Assembly (NCBI RefSeq): GCF_008370495.1 | Contig: NZ_VTUX01000007.1 | Coordinates: 1 to 64,000, forward strand | Source: Pseudohalioglobus sediminis | GTDB lineage: Bacteria > Pseudomonadota > Gammaproteobacteria > Pseudomonadales > Halieaceae | Direction: 5' to 3' | DNA: 64,000 nucleotides | Shown here: positions 1 through 9,022 of the stretch, one piece after another | Layout: each line of letters opens with the position of its first letter | Position numbering within the stretch: position 1 is the stretch's first letter | Program-made: the position numbers and the translations under genes | The notes under the pieces: generated by a model | The model's database searches: none | The model's input: the letters and a program-made list of their open reading frames with translations, nothing else | Told to the model about the DNA's origin: nothing

Positions 1-74
1 ACAAATCTGAGGCGTTCATCCATCGGTTTACACTCTTTCCACGGCATCTGGAGGCCTCCTCCAAATACCTAAAT

Positions 75-365
75 GTGTAAACCATGTCTCCGGCGGCCGG
101 CGCTCCGGTATATTCTGTAAGCTATGTGTCAGGAACTACACAAAAAGCCACCCTCGCGGTGGCTTTCTGGTTTATGCGGTCAGCTCGAGGGCCAGATTGG
201 GTTCTCCCAGGTTCGACAAGACGCGCCAGCGTCTTGAACCGAGCCGCAGGCGAGCCCGGAGGGCCACAACACCCCGGAGGGTGTTGTGGGTTAATCCTCT
301 CGGGCGGGCCATATAAACCATGTGTCCTTTCCGGTCGGATAGGTGACATTTTATTCCGGGAGCAT
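75..365. mobile_element. Degenerate insertion-sequence ends (IS481-like)
   Basis: No intact gene is visible in the first 350 bases. Short related motifs recur: ACCATGTCTCCGG near 81, GCTATGTGTCAGG near 121, ACCATGTGTCC near 318, and the inverted forms ATAGGTGACATT near 340 and ATAGGTAACAC near 365. Repeats of a CTATGTCCCCGG type are what I know from the termini of IS481-like elements, and the last copy abuts a transposase C-terminal fragment. A separate perfect 11-bp stem (264-274 with 279-289) with a 4-base loop and no T tract lies inside. I read the region as nested, decayed element ends. Family assignment is from memory of motif style. Confidence 0.5.
144..166. terminator. Bidirectional rho-independent terminator-like hairpin
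   Basis: A 9-bp perfect stem AAAGCCACC / GGTGGCTTT encloses the loop CTCGC. It is preceded by an A run and ends in TTT, so it could work on either strand. It probably ends whatever gene lies upstream of the window. Confidence 0.6.
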
Positions 366-554
366 AGGTAACACTTTCGGAGCGAAGGGATTTTTCCCCA
401 CTGGCTCCACCTTGTTAAGCTCCCTGTCAAAGAAGCCTAGATCATAATCCAGGAAGCTGACGAGCCAAACCTCGTCAGCGACTTCGTTCACCAGGGGCTG
501 TGCCCTCAGGTGCCCACTGAATCTGGTAGCGACCCGATGACGCTTGCCAGACAA
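351..554 (-). pseudogene. IS481-like transposase, C-terminal remnant
   Basis: About 67 codons encode a tail with VWLVSFLDYDLGFFD followed by NPFAPKVLPM. This resembles the ending of integrase-core transposases of the IS481 type, where a WLVSFM-DYDLG strand is followed by a Asn-Pro-Phe-Gly...Leu-Pro-Met end. The DDE catalytic core and the N-terminal helix-turn-helix are missing, because the reading frame runs into the 3-prime end of purT about 30 bases away. Element-end motifs lie immediately beyond its stop. It is therefore a dead fragment of an insertion next to purT. The family name rests on recalled tail motifs. Confidence 0.6.
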
Positions 555-584
555 TCAGTGCGGGCATACGGCAGTGCCGATTTG

Positions 585-1766
585 CTAAAGATCGATGCTA
601 ACGGCCGAGGCGGCCCGGCGCGCTTTAGCGCGCGCCTCGTCAACGTCTTTCCCTCTGGCCAGGGCCACGCCCATTCTCCTGCGCCCGGTGACGCCCGGTT
701 TACCAAACAGGCGCAACTGGGTTTCCGGCTCGCTCAAGGCAGCATCGAGCTGGCCGAAGCAGACGGCATCTGATTCACCTTCCACCAGGATGACGGCTGA
801 TGCCGACGGACCGTGCTGCTTTATGTCGGGAATCGGCAGGCCGAGGATGGCGCGGGCGTGCAGCGAGAACTGCGGCAGGTCTTGCGAGATCATGGTCACC
901 ATGCCCGTGTCATGGGGGCGCGGCGACACTTCGCTGAACAGCACCTCGTCGCCCTTGACGAACAGCTCAACGCCAAAGATGCCCCTGCCTCCCAGGGCAT
1001 CTGTAATGCGCAAGGCGACGTCCTGGGCGCGCTGCAGCGCCAAATCACTCATCGGCTGGGGCTGCCAGGATTCTCGGTAGTCGCCGTCGACCTGGATGTG
1101 GCCAATCGGCTGGCAATAGCTGGTGCCGTCACGGTGGCGCAGGGTCAGCAAAGTGATTTCATAATCGAAGTCGACAAATCCCTCCACAATAATCCGCCCT
1201 TCTCCCGTGCGACCGCCCTGCTGGGAATACTCCCAGGCGTGCTCTATATCGTCACGCGTGCGAATGGTGCTCTGGCCCTTGCCCGATGAACTCATGACGG
1301 GCTTGATCACACAGGGCATACCCACTTGCTCCACCGCGGCGAGAAATTCTTCCCGGGTATCAGCAAACTGATAAGGCGACGTGACCAGCCCCAGCTCTTC
1401 GGCCGCGAGGCGACGAATACCCTCGCGATCCATAGTCAGCTGCGCCGCGCGGGCAGTGGGGATTACGGTAAAACCTTCCTGCTCCAGCTTGACCAGTTCG
1501 GCGGTTGCAATCGCTTCGATCTCCGGCACGATCAGGTTCGGCTTTTCCCGCTCCACCAGTTCGCGCAGTGCTTTGCCATCGAGCATATCAAGCGTAAAGC
1601 TGCGATCGGCCACCTGCATCGCGGGGGCATTGGCGTAGCGGTCAACGGCGATAACTTCAGCGCCATAGCGCTGTAGCTCGATTACCACTTCCTTACCGAG
1701 TTCGCCAGCGCCAAGCAGCATTACGCGCACTGCGGAGTTGGTAAAAGGTGTTCCGATCTTTGTCAT
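585..1766 (-). CDS. purT: Formate-dependent phosphoribosylglycinamide formyltransferase PurT
   Basis: PurT makes formyl-GAR from GAR, formate and ATP in cytosolic purine synthesis, replacing the folate-dependent PurN step. The 393-residue protein has the family's usual length and order: a nucleotide-fold N-terminus with [10 protein letters not shown] (about 17-26), an ATP-grasp core with [15 protein letters not shown] (about 151-165), metal-ligand segments [22 protein letters not shown] near 280, and a C-terminal [13 protein letters not shown] stretch. The ATG at 1766 gives the expected N-terminus. It appears monocistronic. Its 3-prime end is followed directly by insertion-sequence debris, so downstream DNA has been rearranged while purT itself remains full length. 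Confidence 0.95.
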   Translation of the reverse strand: MTKIGTPFTNSAVRVMLLGAGELGKEVVIELQRYGAEVIAVDRYANAPAMQVADRSFTLDMLDGKALRELVEREKPNLIVPEIEAIATAELVKLEQEGFTVIPTARAAQLTMDREGIRRLAAEELGLVTSPYQFADTREEFLAAVEQVGMPCVIKPVMSSSGKGQSTIRTRDDIEHAWEYSQQGGRTGEGRIIVEGFVDFDYEITLLTLRHRDGTSYCQPIGHIQVDGDYRESWQPQPMSDLALQRAQDVALRITDALGGRGIFGVELFVKGDEVLFSEVSPRPHDTGMVTMISQDLPQFSLHARAILGLPIPDIKQHGPSASAVILVEGESDAVCFGQLDAALSEPETQLRLFGKPGVTGRRRMGVALARGKDVDEARAKARRAASAVSIDL

Positions 1767-1969
1767 TTGCTGGACCTGAGTTGAATCACTGATAGTTGCG
1801 GCCTTAATAAGCGAACGCGTCTCATTATTCCCTGTTCATCAGGAAGACTGCAACTGCCTGGTAGGCGGGCAGTGAAGTTGGATCAATGAGGCCGTTTTTT
1901 GCGCTCGGGTGGGAAGCCAGGCGCACGGTAGCAGGCGCGCGTTAACAAAATCAGTGTGAGGATACCCAC

Positions 1970-2794
1970 TCACGACAGGCCGTTCACCTGTTCTGTACGT
2001 AGCGCCGTGGCCACTTCATCCAGGGCCCTCACGTTAAAGGCAAATGCCACATGACTGGAGTCAACCTGAACATGCCTGGTCAGAGATGAATGCGGCAACC
2101 TGGCGATATCCGTGCCGACGATACCGTCGCGATCACTGTAGATGACATGAGTCGGCACTGAGGGTGCGGCTGCCTTGTCCAACCAGTCATCAAAATTCTG
2201 TTCTTCAATAGGGACCCTACTGCCGCTAAGACGACGCATCAAGTTAAACAGGCTTGTACCCCGAGGGTCGCCAAAGGGGGAGCCCAGTGTAATAACCTGA
2301 CGGGTAATGTCCGGTAAGTGCCTTGAGGCGTCCAATGCGTACAAGCCTCCCATGCTCCACCCTATCAGACTCACTGACTCGCCGGTGGACGCGTGGATTT
2401 CGCGGATGCGATCGACGGTAAGGTCCACCAGTCGCTCTCGAAAGCGAGTAGCGTCATCAACGCTCTGTATACGGTTTTCCATGCCCTCGACATTTCTACC
2501 GGCTTCCAGGGCGAAGGGCCGGTAGCCGATTCTCTTCAGGAAGAACCGCAGGGTCGCGGTCGAACCATCTGCAGCACCGTACCCGGGGAGCACCAGAACC
2601 GGATGCCCGTCGCCGCCCTTGTGGTTGCGTATCAGTCGCCCCAGCCCGGTCACAAGCTGAAGGCTTTCCACCGTGGCCCGGGGGAACTCGGACAGCGCAA
2701 GTCCTAGTGGAGGGGGCTTGGGCAATGCGTTCATATTTGCTCTCTGCAGCATATTGTTCGGGGTTCTTACCTGAGGGGAAGGGGATGATTGCAT
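1970..2794 (-). CDS. Alpha/beta hydrolase (esterase/lipase-like)
   Basis: A 274-residue hydrolase of the alpha/beta fold. The oxyanion strand reads VLVLPGYGAADGST, and the nucleophile elbow is GWSMGG (Ser about 147). A serine-histidine pair typical of the fold follows near the C-terminus (DSSHVAF). PGYG plus GWSMGG is seen in esterases and PGAP1-like lipases; the substrate cannot be told. Its ATG begins on the base after the TAG stop of the upstream epimerase gene, so the two are probably translated together. A later in-frame ATG (MNALPKPP) is a possible alternative start. No signal peptide is evident. Confidence 0.8.
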   Translation of the reverse strand: MQSSPSPQVRTPNNMLQRANMNALPKPPPLGLALSEFPRATVESLQLVTGLGRLIRNHKGGDGHPVLVLPGYGAADGSTATLRFFLKRIGYRPFALEAGRNVEGMENRIQSVDDATRFRERLVDLTVDRIREIHASTGESVSLIGWSMGGLYALDASRHLPDITRQVITLGSPFGDPRGTSLFNLMRRLSGSRVPIEEQNFDDWLDKAAAPSVPTHVIYSDRDGIVGTDIARLPHSSLTRHVQVDSSHVAFAFNVRALDEVATALRTEQVNGLS

Positions 2795-3820
2795 CTAGGC
2801 GGCGGCCGCAAACTTGAATGGGGCCAAGCGACTCCACGTGGCCGCACGCCGGTAGTCAGGCACCGACGCGACTGTGGCCGCCAGTGCGGGTTCGATGTCA
2901 GGGTCGCCGTAGTCCAGCAGCTTTTGCGACGCGGCGAGATCCACGTCGAACTCCCTTGTCAGCAGCTCGCCCAACCGGGAAAAATCCAGGCCGGACTTTT
3001 CCCCAATCAGCCGCAGCGTCACCGACCCCATGCGCATAAGACCAGCAAAAACGCTGTCTGGCATCCGCATCACCGAGACATCGTTCTTGCCGCTCAGTTT
3101 TGCCAACTGCCGTAGCATGTCGTCCCAGCTCAGCTGGCAATCACCGATAGGGATTCTGGCGCTTACCCTGGGTGCGCTCAAAGCGCCCAGCGTTGCCCTG
3201 CCCACGTTTTTAGCACTGATCGCGACGGCGCCGCCATTGGGCGCGACCAGCCGGCGCGTGTACCTCACGTAGCTCACCAGTGCGGACCACTGCGAAGGCT
3301 TGCCTTTGGTATCACCGAATACCCAGGGAATCTCGAGAACACTGGCAACGAAGTGTCCCCGGGACACCTCGATAACCATTTCACTCTGTGCAACCCGTGA
3401 GGCAATGTAAGGGTGGTGCTGCGTCAGCTTCAACTCTGGATGCAGCCTGTTGAAGCAGGTGAAGATCGAGTTCAGCACCACCACGTGACTGATCTCCGTA
3501 TCACGTGCTGCCAGCAACACATTGCGACAGGTTTCAACGTTCTCACGGAAATAGAACTCGCGCGCGTCTCCATCAGGCCTGACGCGCTCATCAACGCCAG
3601 CAGCATAGACCAATTTGTCGTAGCCGGACATCATTTCGGTCAGTGACGGCCTATCAAGCAGGCCTAGATCGCCCTCGATAATGTCTACCGATTCGGGTAC
3701 TTCCCTTGCGGAGCGCGCTTTGCTCCTGCTGAGGACACCGACACTGTGCCCGGCGGCGAGTAGTGAGTCGACAATATGTGCGCCGAGGAACCCGGTTCCG
3801 CCTATTGCCAGTGTTTTCAT
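2795..3820 (-). CDS. NAD(P)-dependent epimerase/dehydratase (extended SDR-like)
   Basis: The protein starts MKTLAIGGTGFLGAHIV, a GxxGxxG dinucleotide-binding motif of extended short-chain dehydrogenases, followed by the acidic DIIEGDLG strand. The usual YxxxK active-site pair is not obvious where expected: an HHPYIASRVAQSE segment holds a tyrosine but no lysine four residues on. It may therefore be a binding or reductase-like member rather than a true epimerase. I chose the ATG at 3820, immediately before the nucleotide-binding strand, over an upstream start that adds 17 unconserved residues. It is the first gene of a two-gene operon with the alpha/beta hydrolase. Substrate unknown. Confidence 0.8.
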   Translation of the reverse strand: MKTLAIGGTGFLGAHIVDSLLAAGHSVGVLSRSKARSAREVPESVDIIEGDLGLLDRPSLTEMMSGYDKLVYAAGVDERVRPDGDAREFYFRENVETCRNVLLAARDTEISHVVVLNSIFTCFNRLHPELKLTQHHPYIASRVAQSEMVIEVSRGHFVASVLEIPWVFGDTKGKPSQWSALVSYVRYTRRLVAPNGGAVAISAKNVGRATLGALSAPRVSARIPIGDCQLSWDDMLRQLAKLSGKNDVSVMRMPDSVFAGLMRMGSVTLRLIGEKSGLDFSRLGELLTREFDVDLAASQKLLDYGDPDIEPALAATVASVPDYRRAATWSRLAPFKFAAAA

Positions 3821-4033
3821 GAATACCAAAGTCCTCAATAACACCGATATTACGCAGTCCAGGAGAGGCACGGATCAGTCGGTCAGCCTTTTTATGGTCT
3901 CTGCATAAGATGTACAGCGAAGGACATAAATAGTTATGCAAATCAGTGGGATTATCACCAGTCGACGAGCCGCAGAGGGCGTACTTCTACCCGGCTGTGA
4001 GTTGGCAGCTGAAGCGGACCACGATTCGCTTCA

Positions 4034-4211
4034 CATAATTGCCACTCCGACCCCAAACGCTCGTACTCAGACCCCAAAAGCTCCGTACGGGCGTCTGCGC
4101 TTTGTTCGGCTTGGGAGGCACTGTGAGGCGGAAACTGAAAGTGAAAGTGAAAGTGAAAGTGAAAGTGCCCAGGATTAGCTTTAAATAATTACGACTCTGA
4201 CCCCAAAAGCT
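4034..4211. repeat. Degenerate direct repeats flanking a (GAAAGT)5 tandem array
   Basis: The gene-free stretch 3821-4209 holds three copies of an ACTCnGACCCCAAAnGCT unit at 4044-4061, 4065-4082 and 4194-4211. The first and last copies extend leftwards into an ATAATT context, giving a 28-base degenerate repeat 150 bases apart. Between them lie five exact GAAAGT hexamers (4137-4166), with a related GAAACT just before. The last copy overlaps the stop codon of the cvfB-like gene. The small open frame through the hexamers (Glu-Ser repeats) has no other support as a gene. TTTGGGGTCAGAG-type motifs are ones I associate with IS200/REP-type elements, but no transposase is here. Confidence 0.7.
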
Positions 4212-5046
4212 ACTTCTTGAGTCTGACACCATCGCTGTGCAGCGTGATGCGGCGAGCCTTGTACAGCGCACCGACAGCCTGCTTGAACACTTTCTTGCTA
4301 ATCCCGAACCGCGCGTAAATTTCCTGCGGCGGGCTCTTGTCACTAAGCGGCAGAAAACCATCGTTCTCTTCCAGGGCCGCAATGATATCCCCGCTAACCC
4401 CGTCTATCTTGTTCTTGCTGAAGCCCGGCTGGGTCAAGCTGAGATCAACCTTGCCGTCATCGCGCACCCGGTTTACAAATGCCTCCATTTCCTGGCCTTT
4501 GCGAATGCGCTGGAAAAGTTCATTGCTGTACAGCAGCCCCCAACTCTGGTGATTGATAATGGCCTTGTAGCCCAGCTCGGTCTTGTCGCCGACGATCACC
4601 CTGACCTTCTCGCCGCGCTTCAAATTGCCGGGCTCATCCTTGATCCAGTGGTCTATGCGCGTTGAACCCGCCAGTCGGCCCTGGTTGTCCAGATACACCT
4701 TGACCAGGCTGTGACGACCCTTGCCGAGGGGATGTTGCTGCTCGGCAAAGGGGATGAACAAATCCTTGCTCAGGCCCCAGTCGGCAAAAGCGCCCACCTC
4801 ATTCACCTCGACAACTTCCAGCCAGGCAACCTGACCGACGGTGGCCGCAGGGCGATCGGTGGTGGCCACCGGATCGCCTTCGGCATCGACAAAAACAAAA
4901 ACCTCCAACTCGTCACCCACCTCGATATCTGCCGGCGCAAGGCGGTTGGACAGCAACAGACGGCCGCGATCCAGGCCATCCAGAATGATGCCGTAAGCAC
5001 CGACCTCCAACACATCGAGCTGGTTATACTGTCCAATCTGGAGCAT
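4210..5046 (-). CDS. cvfB: CvfB/YitL-like S1-domain RNA-binding protein
   Basis: A 278-residue protein opening MLQIGQYNQLDVLEVGAYGIILDG, typical of CvfB-family proteins, which carry several S1-like RNA-binding barrels followed by a winged-helix C-terminus. S1-like segments GAFADWGLSKDLFIPF (about 85-100) and VRDDGKVDLSLTQPG (about 200) are visible. The tail IYARFGISKKVFKQAVGALYKARRI fits the winged helix. I chose the ATG at 5046 because AGGGAAAT lies just upstream and family members begin here; an upstream ATG at 5079 would add 11 residues. CvfB affects virulence gene expression in Staphylococcus; a role in RNA handling is known only for homologues. Its stop overlaps a repeat unit. Confidence 0.85.
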   Translation of the reverse strand: MLQIGQYNQLDVLEVGAYGIILDGLDRGRLLLSNRLAPADIEVGDELEVFVFVDAEGDPVATTDRPAATVGQVAWLEVVEVNEVGAFADWGLSKDLFIPFAEQQHPLGKGRHSLVKVYLDNQGRLAGSTRIDHWIKDEPGNLKRGEKVRVIVGDKTELGYKAIINHQSWGLLYSNELFQRIRKGQEMEAFVNRVRDDGKVDLSLTQPGFSKNKIDGVSGDIIAALEENDGFLPLSDKSPPQEIYARFGISKKVFKQAVGALYKARRITLHSDGVRLKK

Positions 5047-5187
5047 GGGGATTTCCCTGTTGATGGGCAAAATGCCCATTATTTATTGCCCGGACGCCAG
5101 GAATAGCTGGCGCAACACATCGTGATTGTTAATCCGCGCAGTCTCCCCTTCGGCCGGCAATGGGTCAACAGGACGCTGCCGGGTCCG

Positions 5188-5913
5188 TCAGCGGACATGA
5201 GGAATCCCCAACCGGTCTAGCTCATCCGGGTAGAGCGGACGGCTCTCGCCCGGGGCCAAGGCCGGGTCCAGCTTCACCTCACCAATGGCACAGCGGTGGA
5301 TACTGAGTACCCGATTACCGAAACGACCGAACATCCGCTTGATCTGGTGATAACGGCCCTCTACCAGCCTTACCTGCGCTTCATAGTCGGAAACAATCTC
5401 CAATTCCGCGGGGCGTGTGGTGATACCTTCATAGGCGAAATACATGCCGGCGCTAAAAGCGTCGATATAGTCCTGCCCCAGCGGCTGCTCCACGCCAACC
5501 CGGTAGGTTTTCGCTACCCCGGCTTCCGGCTTGGACAGGCCGCGCGACCAGGCGCCATCATTGGTCAGCAGTATCAGCCCGGAGCTGTTGCAATCAAGGC
5601 GGCCGGCGATGTGCAGTGATGTGGCCTGCGGAGCTTCCAACAGGTCGACTACGGTGCGATGCCGGGCATCACAGGTTGCACTGACCACGCCGCAAGGCTT
5701 GTTGAGCATCAGGTAGCAGGCCTCCCGCGATTGCAGTACCCGGTCGTCGAGCGTGACACGGGTAAACTGGTCGACGACCTGATTGATTGACCGCGCAGAC
5801 ACACCGTCGACGTGGATACGACCCTGTGCCAGCAACAGTCGCACATCCTTTCGGTGGATGTTCTCGCAGCGGCTGATAAAACGGTCGAGTCGGGTTCTGG
5901 CGATGGCGGGCAT
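5188..5913 (-). CDS. rsuA: Ribosomal small-subunit pseudouridine synthase RsuA
   Basis: A 241-residue pseudouridine synthase of the RsuA/RluB/E/F family. It has an N-terminal S4 RNA-binding domain (RLDRFISRCENIHRKDVRLLLAQGRI), the MLNKPCGVVSA strand near 69, the catalytic motif GRLDCNSSGLILLTNDG with nucleophile Asp107, and the C-terminal EGRYHQIKRMFGRFGNRV segment characteristic of the family. RsuA isomerises U516 of 16S rRNA in E. coli. The RsuA choice over RluE/F rests on the GLSKPEAGVAKTYRV stretch and length and is less certain than the family. It is a single gene, with about 220 bases of featureless spacer before the Rieske gene. Confidence 0.88.
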   Translation of the reverse strand: MPAIARTRLDRFISRCENIHRKDVRLLLAQGRIHVDGVSARSINQVVDQFTRVTLDDRVLQSREACYLMLNKPCGVVSATCDARHRTVVDLLEAPQATSLHIAGRLDCNSSGLILLTNDGAWSRGLSKPEAGVAKTYRVGVEQPLGQDYIDAFSAGMYFAYEGITTRPAELEIVSDYEAQVRLVEGRYHQIKRMFGRFGNRVLSIHRCAIGEVKLDPALAPGESRPLYPDELDRLGIPHVR

Positions 5914-6133
5914 GGGGAGATTCTAACAGACGCCACACCGGGACGGGGCGAGAGCCTGCCTCGCAAAGCGCTTTGGTTACTGTGCAGGAATGATGCCGGG
6001 AGGGGGCGCCCGGCCGGATTCAGAGGCGCATATCAGTAGTCATGCGCCGAATATCAGCGCTTTAACCCGACAGCACCCTCGGTACGGATATCCGCTTGAG
6101 GCCAGTCAAACATATCGTGTTCGCCGCGACTGC

Positions 6134-7177
6134 CTAGCCTGACAACGGACGGTAAAACTGGTCATACCAGCGCCGCAGTTTGTTGATGGGCCCATCGCCG
6201 TCGCAGAGTATGGGGCTTTCGCGGTAGGTCTTGTCGCGCCAGATCACCACGTCCTGGCCGAAGGCGAGATGTGCCGTGAGCGGATACATCTCGCGGAACT
6301 CATCCGGCAAGGGTTCATCGGTAAGGCTGGAAACAATCACCGCGCTGCAGAGGTCGACTTCCTCGGCATTTACCGGCGTGTGATAGTTAACCCACCAGCT
6401 GGCAAAGTTCAGGTCTGCGCTGCGCGACTCGGTGTAGTAGTACATGATGGAGGGGCCATGGTAGGTGGCATCGCCCCAGGCGTCGGCCGCGTTCTCCACC
6501 GCCTCTTCGTGTAAGGCGTTCATGTCAAAGGGCGCACCTTCCGGCATCACCATGCCCGCCGTTGCCGAGCGCTGCACCGTGGAAAGCTGCGTCACCGTGC
6601 GCTCGCCAAATCGATTTTCGAACGACTTCACCTCGCCACCGTGCACATGGGCAAAGTGCGCCACGTCGACAATATTCTCGATAACATCACAGGGCTGCGC
6701 GCGTATGCGGGAACGCTGGAAACGCCAGTCGCCCCAGCCATCCGGGCCCCAGGGCGCGATATCGGGCAGGTAGTCTTCCGGCGGGTTGCCCATGGGGTCA
6801 TACCAGATGGCAATAAAGCCGTTCTTTTCTATTACCGGCCACGACTTCAGCGCGTGCACCGCCTTTTCAGGAATTTTTTTCGCGTAGGGGATATCCACGC
6901 AGGTGCCCTGACTGTCAAAGCGCCAGCCATGGAACGGGCAGGCGATGGTGTCCCCATGAGGGCGTCCGCCGTCACTGGCCAGGTGTGCACCGAGGTGCGG
7001 GCAGTAGGCATCCAACACCGCCACGCTGCCGGACTCGCCTCTGAAAATCACCAGTTCCCGATCGAAGTAGCTGAGCGCCTTGACGTCCCCCGCAGACAGC
7101 TCCTGCGAGAACAGGACAATGTGCCAACCGCGGGCATATAGCCCCGGTTCCATATACGCATACGCTGTTTCAGCCAT
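6134..7177 (-). CDS. Rieske [2Fe-2S] non-heme iron oxygenase, KshA-like
   Basis: The terminal oxygenase component of a Rieske ring-hydroxylating system. The Rieske cluster ligands are Cys59-x-His61 and Cys80-x2-His83. The mononuclear iron site shows the ENIVDVAHFAHVHGG motif with His174 and His179, the pattern found in 3-ketosteroid 9-alpha-hydroxylase (KshA) and related oxygenases. I use the ATG at 7177, which has AGGAGA about seven bases upstream and lies just before the AYMEPGLYARGWH start of the domain. It overlaps the stop of the upstream KstD-like gene by eight bases, so the two are one operon. No reductase partner is in the window. The steroid-like substrate is inferred from family and neighbour. 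Confidence 0.87.
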   Translation of the reverse strand: MAETAYAYMEPGLYARGWHIVLFSQELSAGDVKALSYFDRELVIFRGESGSVAVLDAYCPHLGAHLASDGGRPHGDTIACPFHGWRFDSQGTCVDIPYAKKIPEKAVHALKSWPVIEKNGFIAIWYDPMGNPPEDYLPDIAPWGPDGWGDWRFQRSRIRAQPCDVIENIVDVAHFAHVHGGEVKSFENRFGERTVTQLSTVQRSATAGMVMPEGAPFDMNALHEEAVENAADAWGDATYHGPSIMYYYTESRSADLNFASWWVNYHTPVNAEEVDLCSAVIVSSLTDEPLPDEFREMYPLTAHLAFGQDVVIWRDKTYRESPILCDGDGPINKLRRWYDQFYRPLSG

Positions 7178-8879
7178 CGGTCTTCTCCTGGGGCGCTTTA
7201 TTATTGAATGCGTGCTGTGCCGCGAGGTAGGCAAACGTCATCGCCGAGCCTATGGTCGCCCCCGCGCCGGGATAAGTATCACCCATCACCGCGGCACTGG
7301 TATTGCCCGCCGCATAGAGGCCGGGAATAGGCTCGCCGGCCTCGCCAAGCACACGGCCGTGTTCGTCAGCCTGCAGCCCGCCCTTGGTATCGAGATCGCC
7401 CGCTTCCACGCGCAAGGCATAGAAGGGTGGCGTTTCTACCGGGCCCAGGCACGGGTTGGGCTGTACTTTCGGGTCAGCATAGTAACGATCGTGGTGCGTG
7501 GCGCCGCGGTGGAAGTCAGGGTCTTCCCCCCGGCGCGCGTTTTCGTTGAAGCGCGCCAGCGTCGCCTGCAATTGTTCGCCATCGATACCGGTTTGTTCGG
7601 CCAGTTCGGCAATGCTGTCGGCACGTGTCAGCAAGCCGGTTTCGAAAAACGCCTTTGGCAGCCGGGCATCCGACTCCAGCTTGCCCGGGTGAATATTCCC
7701 GGCGGGATATTTACTGCGGAAAGTCGCGTCGAAAAGCAGGTAGGCCGGGACGGCGCCTTCGCCTCGTGATTCACTGGCGAGCTGGTCCTTGACCACGTCC
7801 TCGTAGGGAGCCGCTTCATTGGTGAAGCGTTTGCCCGCCCGATTCACCATGATGGAGCCCGGGTAAGCCTTGCCCGCGATCAGTGCCAGGCGCGCCTCAT
7901 CGTTCGGCAACACCACGGTGGGAGACCACCAGGAACTGCCCATAAAACCCAGCCCCGCGCCCACCGCCTGACCCAGTACGATGCCATCCCCGGTCGCGCC
8001 CGGCGCGGAGGCGGTCCAGTCTCCTCCCACCGCCGGGTGCTGGTACTGTTGACGCAAGGCGGCGTTGCGGGAGAACCCCCCCGTCGCGAGCAACACACCG
8101 CGTCGCGCCCTGACTGCAACCTGTTCACCCTCGCGCTGGATGTTGGCGCCGACCACGCGGCCCTGCTCGACCATGAGCTCAGTGACGGGGGAATTCAGCC
8201 ACAGCGGTACGCCGCGCTCTTTCAGTGTCAGGCGCAGCTTTGATACCAGTGCAGGACCCAGCGCCAGGCGCTGGTCCTGGCGGCCCTGCAGGCGGGCGGG
8301 AATATCGGTCAGATAGCGCAGCAGCAGCCACGCCCCGAGCAGGTAACTCTTGAAGTTCATTTCGCCCAGGCACCGGCCCTCGGGCACGGTGACGCTGAAT
8401 GGCAGGGGCCCGGTGAAGTCGTCGCGGATGCTGCGCCCTTCTGCACCGAGCTTGCGCAGGTGAATCACGCCCGGGTCCATGGAGCGGCCGCCGGGTTTAT
8501 AACCGGGCACGTTCTCGTAGTAGTCCATGTATTCCGGCAGCGGCGTGAAATCAACGTGGCTGTGCTGCATCATGAACTGCAGCATTTCCGCGGCGCGCTC
8601 TGCATAGGCGCGCAAACGCGACTCACTGACGCTGTCGCCAATCAGGCCTTTCAGGTAGCGATAGCCCTCTTCGGCACTGTCTGCCACCCCGAACTCGCCC
8701 TGCCGATGGTTGCCGGGTATCCAGGCCACGCCGCCCGATTTGCAGGTCGTGCCCCCGAACATGGGCTCTTTCTCGACCACCAGCACATCGCCGCCCAGCT
8801 CGTGAGCCACCACCGCGCCGGTCATCCCCGCAGCGCCACTGCCGGCGACGAGCCAGTCCACTTCTTTTTTCGCATCCAT
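7170..8879 (-). CDS. FAD-dependent 3-ketosteroid-delta1-dehydrogenase-like oxidoreductase
   Basis: A flavoprotein of the fumarate reductase/KstD superfamily. It opens with the FAD-binding GSGAAGMTGAVVAHELG and VVEKEPMFGGTTCKSGG motifs. The C-terminal GLYAAGNTSAAVMGDTYPGAGATIG is the FAD-contact stretch typical of 3-oxosteroid 1-dehydrogenases, which introduce a double bond in ring A of 3-ketosteroids. I start at the ATG at 8879; a TTG two codons earlier is possible. It is the first gene of an operon with the overlapping Rieske oxygenase, and KstD plus KshA activities together open the steroid B ring. Related enzymes act on other cyclic ketones, so the substrate is inferred. It is divergent from the VOC gene across a 143-base spacer. 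Confidence 0.85.
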   Translation of the reverse strand: MDAKKEVDWLVAGSGAAGMTGAVVAHELGGDVLVVEKEPMFGGTTCKSGGVAWIPGNHRQGEFGVADSAEEGYRYLKGLIGDSVSESRLRAYAERAAEMLQFMMQHSHVDFTPLPEYMDYYENVPGYKPGGRSMDPGVIHLRKLGAEGRSIRDDFTGPLPFSVTVPEGRCLGEMNFKSYLLGAWLLLRYLTDIPARLQGRQDQRLALGPALVSKLRLTLKERGVPLWLNSPVTELMVEQGRVVGANIQREGEQVAVRARRGVLLATGGFSRNAALRQQYQHPAVGGDWTASAPGATGDGIVLGQAVGAGLGFMGSSWWSPTVVLPNDEARLALIAGKAYPGSIMVNRAGKRFTNEAAPYEDVVKDQLASESRGEGAVPAYLLFDATFRSKYPAGNIHPGKLESDARLPKAFFETGLLTRADSIAELAEQTGIDGEQLQATLARFNENARRGEDPDFHRGATHHDRYYADPKVQPNPCLGPVETPPFYALRVEAGDLDTKGGLQADEHGRVLGEAGEPIPGLYAAGNTSAAVMGDTYPGAGATIGSAMTFAYLAAQHAFNNKAPQEKTDG

Positions 8880-9022
8880 ACTCAACAGACTAGAGCCAAG
8901 CGCGGTGTACGGAAAACGCCAGCAGCCCGTTTATCGGCACTGGTATAAACTGGCTAACCCCTGTTCCCGTATTGGCGCGTTACCATCAGCGTCCCCCTCG
9001 AACTCATGCAAGGAACAACGCC

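Noticed and set aside
264-289. Second terminator near the left edge
   Set aside because: The 11-bp stem is strong but has no T tract on either side; I note it only as a hairpin in the element-end region.
3936-4178. Small open frame ending in Glu-Ser repeats
   Set aside because: It crosses intergenic repeats, lacks a good ribosome site and the Glu-Ser part is only the GAAAGT tandem array.
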